DNA of 64,000 nt from Gimesia aquarii (GTDB lineage Bacteria; Planctomycetota; Planctomycetia; Planctomycetales; Planctomycetaceae), in assembly GCF_007748195.1 (NCBI RefSeq), contig NZ_CP037920.1, positions 434,001 through 498,000 on the forward strand. Reading direction: 5' to 3'. The notes under the pieces were generated by a model, which was not told the origin of the DNA, made no database searches, and was given only the letters and a program-made list of their open reading frames with translations. A program made the position numbers and the translations under genes. Shown in pieces: positions 1 through 8,085 of this stretch (the first letter of the stretch is position 1; every line of letters begins with the position of its first letter).

Positions 1-470
1 CCGGGTAGCGTTTTGAATCGGGCCGTCGGGCCAGCGTGCAACTGATCTTCTGTTGAGCCAATTTCAGTCGTACATTCGAACTCCGTTCCTGCCGGTAAAT
101 CTGTAAAGGAAGCGCGTGCGATGAAGTCATGATCGGCTATCGCTTTTACGATTTGAGCACTCCCCTTCGCCGTATCCGATTTTTCTTCTGATATAGGTCG
201 CAATATAAATTTGACGAAGCCCGGCATCCCTTTGACATCGCGGTCGACCAGTTTGTCGGTCTCTGTTAACCGTACCTGTACTAAGGCGCTGTCTGGTGTG
301 ACCTCGCCTACCATAATTCCCATGCCAGCCATTGGGAGCTCACCATCAGATTCAGCAGGAAGAGGAGCAGTTTCTCCCTGTTCAACTTCGACCACAACGA
401 CTGACTCTTCAGGGTTCTTTTTTTCGCAGCCAAACAAAAACAGAAGACACAACAGACAGCATACTCTCAT
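1..470 (-). CDS. PhoD-like (alkaline phosphatase D) lipoprotein, N-terminal part, cut by window edge
   Basis: The frame is open from an ATG at 470 to the left edge, so only about 156 N-terminal residues are visible. They begin with a short hydrophobic leader and a lipobox (LFGC, Cys15), indicating a lipoprotein exported by the Sec route. Then comes a fibronectin-like region with the pattern VGEVTPDSALVQVRLT, a stretch DFIARASFTDLPAGTEFE and GPTARFKTLP. This order resembles the N-terminal beta domain that precedes the phosphoesterase domain in PhoD/alkaline phosphatase D proteins. The catalytic domain lies outside the window, so the activity is inferred. A GAGGG ribosome site sits about 9 bases before the ATG. 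The gene is transcribed divergently from the SGNH hydrolase at 712. Confidence 0.65.
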   Translation of the reverse strand, partial: MRVCCLLCLLFLFGCEKKNPEESVVVVEVEQGETAPLPAESDGELPMAGMGIMVGEVTPDSALVQVRLTETDKLVDRDVKGMPGFVKFILRPISEEKSDTAKGSAQIVKAIADHDFIARASFTDLPAGTEFECTTEIGSTEDQLHAGPTARFKTLP

Positions 471-711
471 ATGAGCACTCCCTCGGAATGAGCAAAATAC
501 TTTGGAAAGATATAATTTGATTCGTTCACAGTTACCGCCCCAGTACAGACTCATTTATAGTTACTTTTTTACTCAGATGCTACGATTTATGAATAATCTG
601 AATGAAAAAGCTTGCTGATACTGATTGTAATACGTCAAAATGAACGGTTATTGTAAATTCTTAAATCGAAGATTAGCTGTATATCACTCCTTAATTTGAA
701 GAAGGCCCACC

Positions 712-1494
712 ATGAAACTCTCCAAGCTGATTCCCTTGTTCACAATCTGTCTACTTACTTTGACACACACTGTGTTTGCTGAAAAACAAGCTGAAGAAGC
801 CTGGAAAAAACTGGTTCGATCACCCCGTTTTAATAAACGCCCTGCGTTTCAATTTGTCGAAAATAATGCCAAACTTCCGAATGTTTTGTTATATGGCGAT
901 TCGATTTCCATCGCCTATACCGATGCCACCCGCGATGCACTCAAGGGCAAAGCCAACTTATATCGTCTGTATTGTAACGGTGGTGATTCTTCGTCTTTTA
1001 TCAATAAAATGAAAACCATGCATACGACAATGAAAGATAAGAATCTAAAAGGACATTGGGACTTCGATTGGGATGTCATTCATTTTAATGTTGGCCTGCA
1101 CGATCTGAAGTATATGAGTGGGAAAAAACTAGATCGTGTAAATGGCAAGCAAGTCACTTCTCCCGCGGATTACGAAAAGAATCTACGTGCTATCATTGCT
1201 TATCTCAAAAAATCAGCACCCAAAGCAAAACTCATTTTCGTGACAACGACCCCTGTCCCTGAAGGTGAAGCTGGTCGTATCGCAGGCGATGCAGCAAAGT
1301 ATAATCAAATTGCCATGAAAGTCCTCATGGATCATCCAGAGATTATGGTCAACGACCTTTATGCTTTGACAAAACCATACCACAAAAAATGGTGGACGAA
1401 ACCGGGCAACGTGCACTTCAACTCCGCCGGCGCGACTGCACAAGGCAAAGAATCAGCTCGTGTGATTGAACAGGCACTCAAAAAACAGGATTAG
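712..1494 (+). CDS. Secreted SGNH/GDSL-family hydrolase
   Basis: This 260-residue protein has a Sec signal peptide (residues 1-23, cleavage after VFA). The GDS nucleophile motif of SGNH esterases is at residues 62-64 (LLYGDSIS, Ser64), a block II-like glycine lies at CNGG (about 90), a block III-like NVGLHD at 126-131, and the catalytic histidine is in NVHFN (His235). The aspartate normally three residues before that histidine is replaced by Gly232, so the enzyme may use a Ser-His dyad or another acid. Planctomycetes carry many such exported esterases acting on acylated carbohydrates, but the substrate cannot be read here. An AAGAAGG ribosome site precedes the ATG. The gene is convergent with the BNR gene that follows and appears monocistronic. 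Confidence 0.85.
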   Translation: MKLSKLIPLFTICLLTLTHTVFAEKQAEEAWKKLVRSPRFNKRPAFQFVENNAKLPNVLLYGDSISIAYTDATRDALKGKANLYRLYCNGGDSSSFINKMKTMHTTMKDKNLKGHWDFDWDVIHFNVGLHDLKYMSGKKLDRVNGKQVTSPADYEKNLRAIIAYLKKSAPKAKLIFVTTTPVPEGEAGRIAGDAAKYNQIAMKVLMDHPEIMVNDLYALTKPYHKKWWTKPGNVHFNSAGATAQGKESARVIEQALKKQD

Positions 1495-1528
1495 AAGTTT
1501 CAGCAGTCCTATTTTCAGAATCAACATG

Positions 1529-2644
1529 CTAAGATTTTGCGAAACGCACGCAATAGATGGGAGGGAGTGTCGTCGAGATCGTTTGCCAGGAATCACCACC
1601 ATCTTCTGAAATCCAGAGGTTACCCGTTGTGGAACCTGTAACGAGACATTCACCCGTTTGATCCACGTCCAACGCGTGCCGATAAACGATATCATATGCA
1701 TACTCTTGAGGCAGACCATTCGTGAGAACCTCAGAAGTCAAACCACCATCGGTGGTGCGGGCGATCACAAATTTACCGTCAATGGGTATTCGACATTCAT
1801 CTTTGATTGCCGGCACAAACCAGGCGGTATCTGGTTGTTTTGGATGGACGGCGACGGCAAACCCGAACCCGGAAGGTTGAATGGTTGTAATCTCTTGCCA
1901 GGAATTGGCACCATCAGTAGTGCGAAATACACCATTATGGTGTTGAGCCCAGTAGAAATCGGGATGTGATGGTGATTGAACGAGACAATGTACATCTTGA
2001 ATATTAGGATCATAGGCCTGATCAGGGGGAACATATTCTGCCCGGATGCCATCGGCTTTACAAGTCCAACTCGCACCATCATCCTTTGTCACCCAAACGC
2101 CTCCACAGGAGATCGATACCGCCACCTGTTGGCTATTTTCGGGGTGAACACAAATAGAATGAATCCCGGGATCGTCTTTCCCACCACCAAACCAGTGTTG
2201 ACGCTCGGGCAGATCCCAAAATGATTCAACCAATTGCCAGCTGGAACCACAGTCGTCAGAGCGAAACAAGCCTCCCGGGATCGTACCGCACCAGAGCCGA
2301 TTTGGTTGATCTGGACCTCCTGGTTCCAACGCCCAGATTTCACTTAAACTGGCCGGCTTAGGCTTGCCGTCTGTTGAAAAAGGACCAGCACCGATTGTTG
2401 CTCCTTCGGGATAAACGGGCACGGCACATTCTTCCCAATTCTTTCCATCATCATTACTGCGATGCAGCTTCACTCCAAAGTGACCGTGGTTAAGAGCGGC
2501 ATAAGTTGTACCGTCTCGATGGTCTTTTAATACCATCGAAACATGTTCGCCATGAAAATCATGTCTACCAAGTGACCAGCCCGAGGAGCTGCGATCAAGT
2601 TGAAATAAGCCTTTGCGCGTGGCAATGTGAATTTGGGAACTCAT
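1529..2644 (-). CDS. BNR/Asp-box beta-propeller protein (sialidase-like fold, no visible signal peptide)
   Basis: This 371-residue protein contains repeated Asp-box motifs (S/T-x-D-x-G-x-x-W): SNDDGKNW (63-70), SDDCGSSW (129-136), TKDDGASW (186-193), TTDGANSW (242-249), a weaker copy near 297, and SEDGGDSW (346-353). The spacing of about 50-60 residues is typical of a six- or seven-bladed propeller related to sialidases and VPS10-type repeats. No sialidase active-site arginine triad is evident, so a hydrolase activity should not be assumed. The N-terminus has no signal sequence, suggesting a cytoplasmic protein. It lies 50 bases downstream of the MoaD/ThiS-like gene on the same strand, probably cotranscribed. 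Its job is unknown; the pairing is the best clue. Confidence 0.8.
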   Translation of the reverse strand: MSSQIHIATRKGLFQLDRSSSGWSLGRHDFHGEHVSMVLKDHRDGTTYAALNHGHFGVKLHRSNDDGKNWEECAVPVYPEGATIGAGPFSTDGKPKPASLSEIWALEPGGPDQPNRLWCGTIPGGLFRSDDCGSSWQLVESFWDLPERQHWFGGGKDDPGIHSICVHPENSQQVAVSISCGGVWVTKDDGASWTCKADGIRAEYVPPDQAYDPNIQDVHCLVQSPSHPDFYWAQHHNGVFRTTDGANSWQEITTIQPSGFGFAVAVHPKQPDTAWFVPAIKDECRIPIDGKFVIARTTDGGLTSEVLTNGLPQEYAYDIVYRHALDVDQTGECLVTGSTTGNLWISEDGGDSWQTISTTLPPIYCVRFAKS

Positions 2645-2694
2645 GGGATGTCTCTTTCAGTTTGTTTGGTCTTTTATAGTTCATCTATATTTAT

Positions 2695-2964
2695 TTAGCC
2701 GCCAGAGAGTGCTTGCATTACATAAATTTCACTATTGGGTGAAATGGAATCGCTCAGGTGAACTCGATCAACAATCGTTTTGCCATCAACAAAAATTACC
2801 ATATGTTGACGTAGCCGGCTCTGATCGTCGAGGATATATCCCCGCAATTGTTGATCGGTCTCAAACACAGCATCCAATGCTTCTCGCACTGAATCCCCGG
2901 AAACTGTTGCTTCAGGACAAGATAAATGACGTTCTAGATTAGGTGTAAAAACAACGCGGACCAT
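2695..2964 (-). CDS. MoaD/ThiS-family ubiquitin-like sulfur carrier
   Basis: This 89-residue protein ends in the diglycine required for C-terminal adenylation and thiocarboxylate formation (ALSGG, Gly88-Gly89). The middle part (VREALDAVFETDQQLRGYILDD, then a VDGKTIVDRVHLSD-type strand-turn) fits the beta-grasp fold of MoaD/ThiS. Such proteins donate sulfur in molybdopterin, thiamine or other thio-transfer pathways, or act as protein modifiers. No MoaE, ThiF/MoeB, ThiG or cysteine synthase gene lies nearby, so the acceptor is not evident. It is the first gene of a two-gene unit with the BNR propeller at 1529-2644. A partner adenylase would have to be encoded elsewhere. Confidence 0.85.
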   Translation of the reverse strand: MVRVVFTPNLERHLSCPEATVSGDSVREALDAVFETDQQLRGYILDDQSRLRQHMVIFVDGKTIVDRVHLSDSISPNSEIYVMQALSGG

Positions 2965-3176
2965 AATGAGATTATGCTACACTGTACAAAACTGAGAGGC
3001 AAGTAAATTCAGATTTGGTGTCTTTTTTTCGACATAGTGAATAGTGAGATGGGGCATTTACATAACTGGGCTTCGAAATGATCCTTGTCTATCGACAATT
3101 GGAAAAGGGGCATAGTAAAATTAATATTTGAACATTCTCTCAATGGTGGTTCCGTTCCTCTAACTCTAAAGCGTTA

Positions 3177-5609
3177 ATGACTATGTTAAATAAGCTTCCT
3201 CCCACTTTGGTTCACAATCAAAAATACTTTGCTTTGGTAGTCACATTACTGTTTTGTATCCCCTGTTCAATTGCCTGGAGTGCCGACAAAGCAGAAGCGA
3301 CGGATAATAAAAAAGAAACAGAAGAAGTTCTGGCCGGTCATTCCTATCACGGGGAAGTTTTTAACGAAGGCCCCCGTCGTAAGGCTTACATCATGGGAGG
3401 GACTGGCGATGTGCACTTTGATGTGACGGTCAAGAACCCTGAGGCTCAGAAATTTCTTGACCAGGGATTAGGACAATTGCACGGTTTCTGGTATCTGGAA
3501 GCAGAACGTTCATTCCGACATGCTGCTTCCTTAGACCCTGATTGCGCCATGGCCTTTTGGGGGGCTGCCATGTGTAACCTGAAGAATTCAAAACGGGCCA
3601 AAGGATTTATTGAAGAAGCAAACAAACGTATTGATAAAGCGAGCCCACGGGAAAAATTATATATCAAAGCCCTCGAAGCCTATATCAAAGCCGACAAGAA
3701 AAAATCCAAACAACGGAATGAGGCGTATACCAAAGCGATGGAAAACCTGATTCTGGAATATCCGGATGATCTGGAAGCCAAGGCATTTCTGGCAGTTCAT
3801 CTTTATAACACACGTTCTTCCAGTACAAGTTATATCGCAGCAGAGGCTTTACTGCAAGATATTTTTGACGTCAATCCGATGCATCCCACACATCATTATC
3901 GCATTCATCTCTGGGATTATCGGAAGCCAGAAAAGGCTCTCACTTCAGCAGCACGTTGCGGACAGTCTGCTCCCAGCATTGCCCACATGTGGCATATGCC
4001 GGGACATATCTATTCCCGACTCAAACGATATGAAGATGCCGTCTGGCAACAGGAAGCATCAGCTCGCGTGGATCATGCCCATATGATGCGCGATAGGGTC
4101 ATGCCCGACCAGATTCATAATTATGCTCATAACAATGAATGGTTGATCCGCAATTTGATTTTTCTGGGCCGTGTTCATCCTGCTATTCAATTGGCGAAGA
4201 ACATGATCGATCTACCACAGCACCCAAAATACAACACACTCAAAAAGCGGGGTAGCGCTAAGTACGGACGCATGCGTTTGTTCCAAGTACTAAGAACTTT
4301 TGAATTATGGGATGAACTGATTCATTTGAGTGATACGCATTATCTGGCTCCCACAGATCTGGAAGAAGAGCAGAACAAACGCCTGCGTTACCTGGGACTG
4401 GCTTACTACCAGATGAAAAAAGTCAAAGAAGGTGACGCCCAATTGGCAGAGTTACAGAAACGACTGGATACACTGAAAAAAGATCAGAAACAGGCCGAAC
4501 AAGCCGCAGAGAAAAAAGCCAGGGCTGCTCTCATCAAAGGGCCCATTGTCGCACTGAAACCAGGCCAGTCTAAAGTGAGCAAATCAACAAAAGTTGATAA
4601 ATCAATCAAAACCGCGATTGAAAAAGCGAGCAAACCCTTTCTATCGAAAATCAAAAGACGGGAAGGAAACATTAATGCCCTCAAAGGTCATCAGGCAATC
4701 GCCAAAGGTGATTTTAAACTCGGTCACAAACTATTGAAAAAAGCGGGCGGTGTGGATGAAGTTTATTTGATCTCTGTGTTATGGAAGTCGGGTGAACAGG
4801 AAAAAGCAGAAAAAGCACTGCGAAAGCTGATTGACTCTCACAAAAACGAAGTTCAACCTCAAGCGGTACTCGTTGATTTATTATGGCAATCAGGGAAGAA
4901 AGAAGCTGCGAAACAGGAGTTTAGAAAGTTAACGACGAAGTTAACGTCGATTGATCAGCTAGCGAAGAATTTGGCATTATTCAATCTGAAATCTTTCCTC
5001 TACGAGCGTTTAGCACTCATCAAGAAAGACCTGGGTCTTAAAGAAGACAGGGGAAGTAAGAAAAAGATTGCTACCGATGTAGGAGATCGACCTGACCTGA
5101 AAACGCTAGGCCCTTTTCGCTGGAAACCTTCGCTGGCTCCTTCCTGGAAACTGCAAGATGCCACTGGGAAAATACGTAGCTCAGATGAGTTTCGCGGCAA
5201 ACCACATGTCTTGATTTTTTATCTTGGATATAGTTGTTTGCATTGTGCCGAACAGTTGCAGGCATTTGCACCGATGGTAGAGGAGTTCAAAAAAGCGGGC
5301 ATTCCTCTCATGGCGATTAGTACCGATAAATTAGACGGATTGAAAACATCAATCAAGAATTATGATAAAGGCGATCTCCCCATCCCGCTGTTCTCAGATG
5401 CGAAGCTCGAAGTTTTCAAAGCCTTCCATGCCTATGATGACTTCGAAAAGCAACCCTTGCATGGCACATTCATCATAGACCACTCTGGCAATGTGCTTTG
5501 GCATGACATCAGTTACGACCCCTTCATGGATCCCAGGTTTGTCCTCAAAGAAGCTCAACGATTGCAACCAAAAAATCATCGCCCCGGATTTCAGTTGGAT
5601 ATCTTTTGA
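3177..5609 (+). CDS. Secreted TPR-repeat protein with C-terminal redoxin (AhpC/TSA-thioredoxin fold) domain
   Basis: The 810-residue product starts with a long Sec signal (hydrophobic core about residues 17-33, likely cleavage near residue 36). Residues of about 85-620 are helical and TPR-like: an early segment resembles planctomycetal TPR proteins (ASLDPDCAMAFWGAAMC, later AHMWHMPGHIYSRLKRYEDA). There is a lysine- and alanine-rich helix near 430-500. From about residue 645 a redoxin domain follows with a CxxC motif, CLHC at 687-690, and the core FRGKPHVLIFYLGYSC. This predicts an extracytoplasmic thiol oxidoreductase presented on a TPR scaffold. The function is inferred from domains only. 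It stands alone between two minus-strand genes. A nearby second in-frame ATG (codon 3) is an alternative start. Confidence 0.85.
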   Translation: MTMLNKLPPTLVHNQKYFALVVTLLFCIPCSIAWSADKAEATDNKKETEEVLAGHSYHGEVFNEGPRRKAYIMGGTGDVHFDVTVKNPEAQKFLDQGLGQLHGFWYLEAERSFRHAASLDPDCAMAFWGAAMCNLKNSKRAKGFIEEANKRIDKASPREKLYIKALEAYIKADKKKSKQRNEAYTKAMENLILEYPDDLEAKAFLAVHLYNTRSSSTSYIAAEALLQDIFDVNPMHPTHHYRIHLWDYRKPEKALTSAARCGQSAPSIAHMWHMPGHIYSRLKRYEDAVWQQEASARVDHAHMMRDRVMPDQIHNYAHNNEWLIRNLIFLGRVHPAIQLAKNMIDLPQHPKYNTLKKRGSAKYGRMRLFQVLRTFELWDELIHLSDTHYLAPTDLEEEQNKRLRYLGLAYYQMKKVKEGDAQLAELQKRLDTLKKDQKQAEQAAEKKARAALIKGPIVALKPGQSKVSKSTKVDKSIKTAIEKASKPFLSKIKRREGNINALKGHQAIAKGDFKLGHKLLKKAGGVDEVYLISVLWKSGEQEKAEKALRKLIDSHKNEVQPQAVLVDLLWQSGKKEAAKQEFRKLTTKLTSIDQLAKNLALFNLKSFLYERLALIKKDLGLKEDRGSKKKIATDVGDRPDLKTLGPFRWKPSLAPSWKLQDATGKIRSSDEFRGKPHVLIFYLGYSCLHCAEQLQAFAPMVEEFKKAGIPLMAISTDKLDGLKTSIKNYDKGDLPIPLFSDAKLEVFKAFHAYDDFEKQPLHGTFIIDHSGNVLWHDISYDPFMDPRFVLKEAQRLQPKNHRPGFQLDIF

Positions 5610-5670
5610 AAGTCAGAATAACGGTATGAAATACTTTATTGTATGAGACCGTAGCAGGTGGGTGATTAGA

Positions 5671-6645
5671 TTACCGTCGAATGGTTAGATGCTCACGCGC
5701 AAATTGTGGCTTTTTGATGATTGACTCCTGGTCGTTAGGCGGTGGTGTCTTGACGACTTTCCAGGCCAGCCCCAGTTTTTCGAGTGTCAGAATTGCATAG
5801 TATGTCATATCGAGCTCCCACCACTGATGACCGTTCTTCGCCATGCGTTGATACTTGTGGTGGTTATTATGCCAGCCTTCTCCATACGTAAGTAAAGCGA
5901 CCCACCACAGATTCCGGCTGTCATCGGTCGTTTCATAATTACGATAGCCCCAGATGTGCGTAGCAGAATTCACAAACCAGGTGGCATGTAACACATAAAA
6001 CAAGCGTACAAACATGCCATAGACGACCATGCTGATCGCAGTCTCTGATCCACCTACTGCGTAACCAATGCCATACAGAAGCGCACCGAAGCCAATATGC
6101 CAGAATAGAAATGTTTTCTGCAAGAAACGCATAAAAGGGTCTTTGAGCAGATCGGGGGCGAAGCGTTCATGTGTCGCCGTGACTTCTTCAGCACTATGAT
6201 GCGGAACCAGCCAGAGTATATGACTCCACCAACGTCCCTCGCGTGGCGAATGCGGGTCTTCAGGTTGATCACTATGCAGATGATGTTTACGGTGATTGGC
6301 CACCCATTGAATCGGCGGTCCCTGCCCTGCCAGCAAACCAATCAAACCAATCAGTCGAAACAGAGTGGGATAGGTCTGAAAACTACCATGTGTTAACAAC
6401 CGATGGTAACCCATACAAATCCCAATGCCACCGGTCAACCAACCCAGAAACAGACACGTGAACAATCCGGTCCAGGTAAAATAAAAAGGAGCCGCCAACA
6501 ATCCTAAATGAATCATCACCACCCAGCCGATCGTTGCCCAATCCCACGCTGAATATTTGCCTGGTTGCACCGACTCGGTAGATTCATTCTTAAGGTTTGC
6601 ATCGTCAGTTTCAACGAGGGGAGCTGCTGTCTGCTGTGAATTCAT
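5671..6645 (-). CDS. Membrane fatty acyl-CoA desaturase (delta-9 type)
   Basis: This 324-residue integral membrane protein has the three histidine boxes that bind the di-iron centre: HRLLTH (81-86), HRKHH (118-122) and HNNHH (259-263), plus the accessory NSATH (226-230). Hydrophobic segments at about 38-75, 92-110 and 180-225 fit the usual four-helix topology with the boxes on the cytoplasmic face. The family introduces a cis double bond into saturated acyl chains using O2 and reductant, adjusting membrane fluidity. Length is normal for the bacterial family. The first 28 residues are a polar, non-conserved cytoplasmic extension. It is a single gene with a divergent neighbour 367 bases away. 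Confidence 0.93.
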   Translation of the reverse strand: MNSQQTAAPLVETDDANLKNESTESVQPGKYSAWDWATIGWVVMIHLGLLAAPFYFTWTGLFTCLFLGWLTGGIGICMGYHRLLTHGSFQTYPTLFRLIGLIGLLAGQGPPIQWVANHRKHHLHSDQPEDPHSPREGRWWSHILWLVPHHSAEEVTATHERFAPDLLKDPFMRFLQKTFLFWHIGFGALLYGIGYAVGGSETAISMVVYGMFVRLFYVLHATWFVNSATHIWGYRNYETTDDSRNLWWVALLTYGEGWHNNHHKYQRMAKNGHQWWELDMTYYAILTLEKLGLAWKVVKTPPPNDQESIIKKPQFAREHLTIRR

Positions 6646-7012
6646 TGAGTAGGGCCGATGCTTCCAGTGTGTGGGGAGAATAAAAAACCGGCAGATTCTA
6701 GGGGGTTTGGCTGGTTGTGTCTATAGAGATGGGGAATTTGGCAGGGGATCAGTAATTCGGAACTTTATAACAATTGAAACGCAGTTTTCATAAGTTTACG
6801 GGCGTTCTCTTTGCAAACTGAAAAAATTGAGATTACCGATACAGCTTTAATTCGTCTTACTCTTTTGATTACCGGCTTTGTTCTGATTACCGGCTTTGTT
6901 CAGTGTCAAAACGGATGTTTGTGGCCACAAAATTGTGGATGTTTCTCAGGAATCTGATGTAAACTATGTGTTGATCGAATTTGTTTGATACATCGCGAAG
7001 GAAGGTGCTCTG
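6646..7012. other. Intergenic region between divergent genes
   Basis: This gap of 367 bases lies between the divergent desaturase and the secreted protein at 7013. It contains a short tandem duplication (listed separately) and presumably the promoters for both genes. A GAAGGAAGG-like ribosome site lies just before 7013. No open frame of convincing quality is seen. Confidence 0.6.
6867..6902. repeat. Two-copy 18-bp tandem repeat
   Basis: GATTACCGGCTTTGTT occurs at 6867-6882 and again at 6885-6900, separated by CT, giving an exact period of 18 bases. It is in the promoter-side leader of the gene at 7013, about 110 bases upstream of its start. It could be a slipped-strand duplication or a pair of protein-binding sites; nothing here decides between them. 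Confidence 0.85.
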
Positions 7013-7993
7013 ATGTTGCGAAAATTTTATTCTGCTCTATTCTCAATTCTCATCATCACATTTGGTTTGACAGTTACGCAAGCAGAAGTTGCCGTTCCTA
7101 ACGCACGAAAACCGGCAAATGAAGAGGAATTGAAATATTGGCTGGAGAACATGGTCGTGTTCCATCACTTCACAGTGGATGAAATTCAGCAGGCAACTGG
7201 CTTGGATCAGTCAGACATCAATGCTGCTATCAAACGGTTTGATTTAAAACCTCATGCTAATACGGAGCAAAATCCTAAAACGCCTTTACTCGTCAAACCA
7301 TATCCCGGTGGGCGGCATCCGCGGATTGGGTTTCTAGAAGGGGCCATCGACCCGCAACGGGAAACCAAGATTTCAGTTTTTACGCCTTGGGATCAGCATA
7401 GTTATGTTGTGCTGGACATTCCTGAAGCGATCTGGTCGAACCTGGGGCTCACTTATCTGGCGCATACACATGTGCCGACCATCTGGTCGAAGCAAAACAT
7501 TGCGATGAAACCTCTGGAATGGAAACGACACGATAGTGGCACACTTTCAATGACCCGTAAGCTGCCCAATGGAATTGAATTTACGACCGTTGTTGTGCCT
7601 CGTCAGGATGCGGTTCTGATGGATATGTTGCTAAAGAATGGAACTGATCAGCCACTGACAAAACTGCGTGTGCAAAATTGTGCCATGTTGAAAATGGCAA
7701 AAGGTTTCGCGCAGCAGAGCAATGACAATAAATTGTTTCGTGCGCCTTATGCTGCCTGCCGGTCCGAAACGGGTAACCATTGGATGATTATGGCCTGGAG
7801 TCCCTGCTTTAAACCCTGGGGCAATCAGAAATGTCCCTGCCTGCACTCCGATCCGATCTTTCCCGATTGTGCTCCCGGAGAAACCACGCGTGTGAAGGGC
7901 TGGTTTTCGTTTTACACGGGAACCGACATCGAAGGAGAGCTCAAGCGAATCGATGAACTCGGCTGGCAAAACATACCAATGAAAAGCCCTTAA
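7013..7993 (+). CDS. Secreted protein of unknown function (planctomycetal type)
   Basis: This 326-residue product has a clear Sec signal (residues 1-24, cleavage after TQA). The mature N-terminus holds a short helical region like a DNA-binding or UBA-like helix pair (EELKYWLENMVVFHHFTVDEIQQATG, about 37-62). That is followed by a beta-rich domain (VKPYPGGRHPRIGFLEGAIDPQ, near 97-118) and a C-terminal Cys-containing strand region ending before residue 326. I do not recognise a named family or catalytic motif. The beta-rich part could bind a sugar, but this is a guess. It precedes the MBL-fold gene by 92 bases on the same strand and may form a unit with it. Confidence 0.8.
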   Translation: MLRKFYSALFSILIITFGLTVTQAEVAVPNARKPANEEELKYWLENMVVFHHFTVDEIQQATGLDQSDINAAIKRFDLKPHANTEQNPKTPLLVKPYPGGRHPRIGFLEGAIDPQRETKISVFTPWDQHSYVVLDIPEAIWSNLGLTYLAHTHVPTIWSKQNIAMKPLEWKRHDSGTLSMTRKLPNGIEFTTVVVPRQDAVLMDMLLKNGTDQPLTKLRVQNCAMLKMAKGFAQQSNDNKLFRAPYAACRSETGNHWMIMAWSPCFKPWGNQKCPCLHSDPIFPDCAPGETTRVKGWFSFYTGTDIEGELKRIDELGWQNIPMKSP

Positions 7994-8085
7994 CAGCCCT
8001 GCTTCACAATGAGCTTCAAGTCTGATAGCATGTCAGACACATTTTTGAATGAATTCAAACCTACTCTGACTTTGAGGAGTTTACC

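Noticed and set aside
1529..2644. True sialidase activity for the BNR protein
   Set aside because: Asp boxes are present but no arginine triad or signal peptide is visible.
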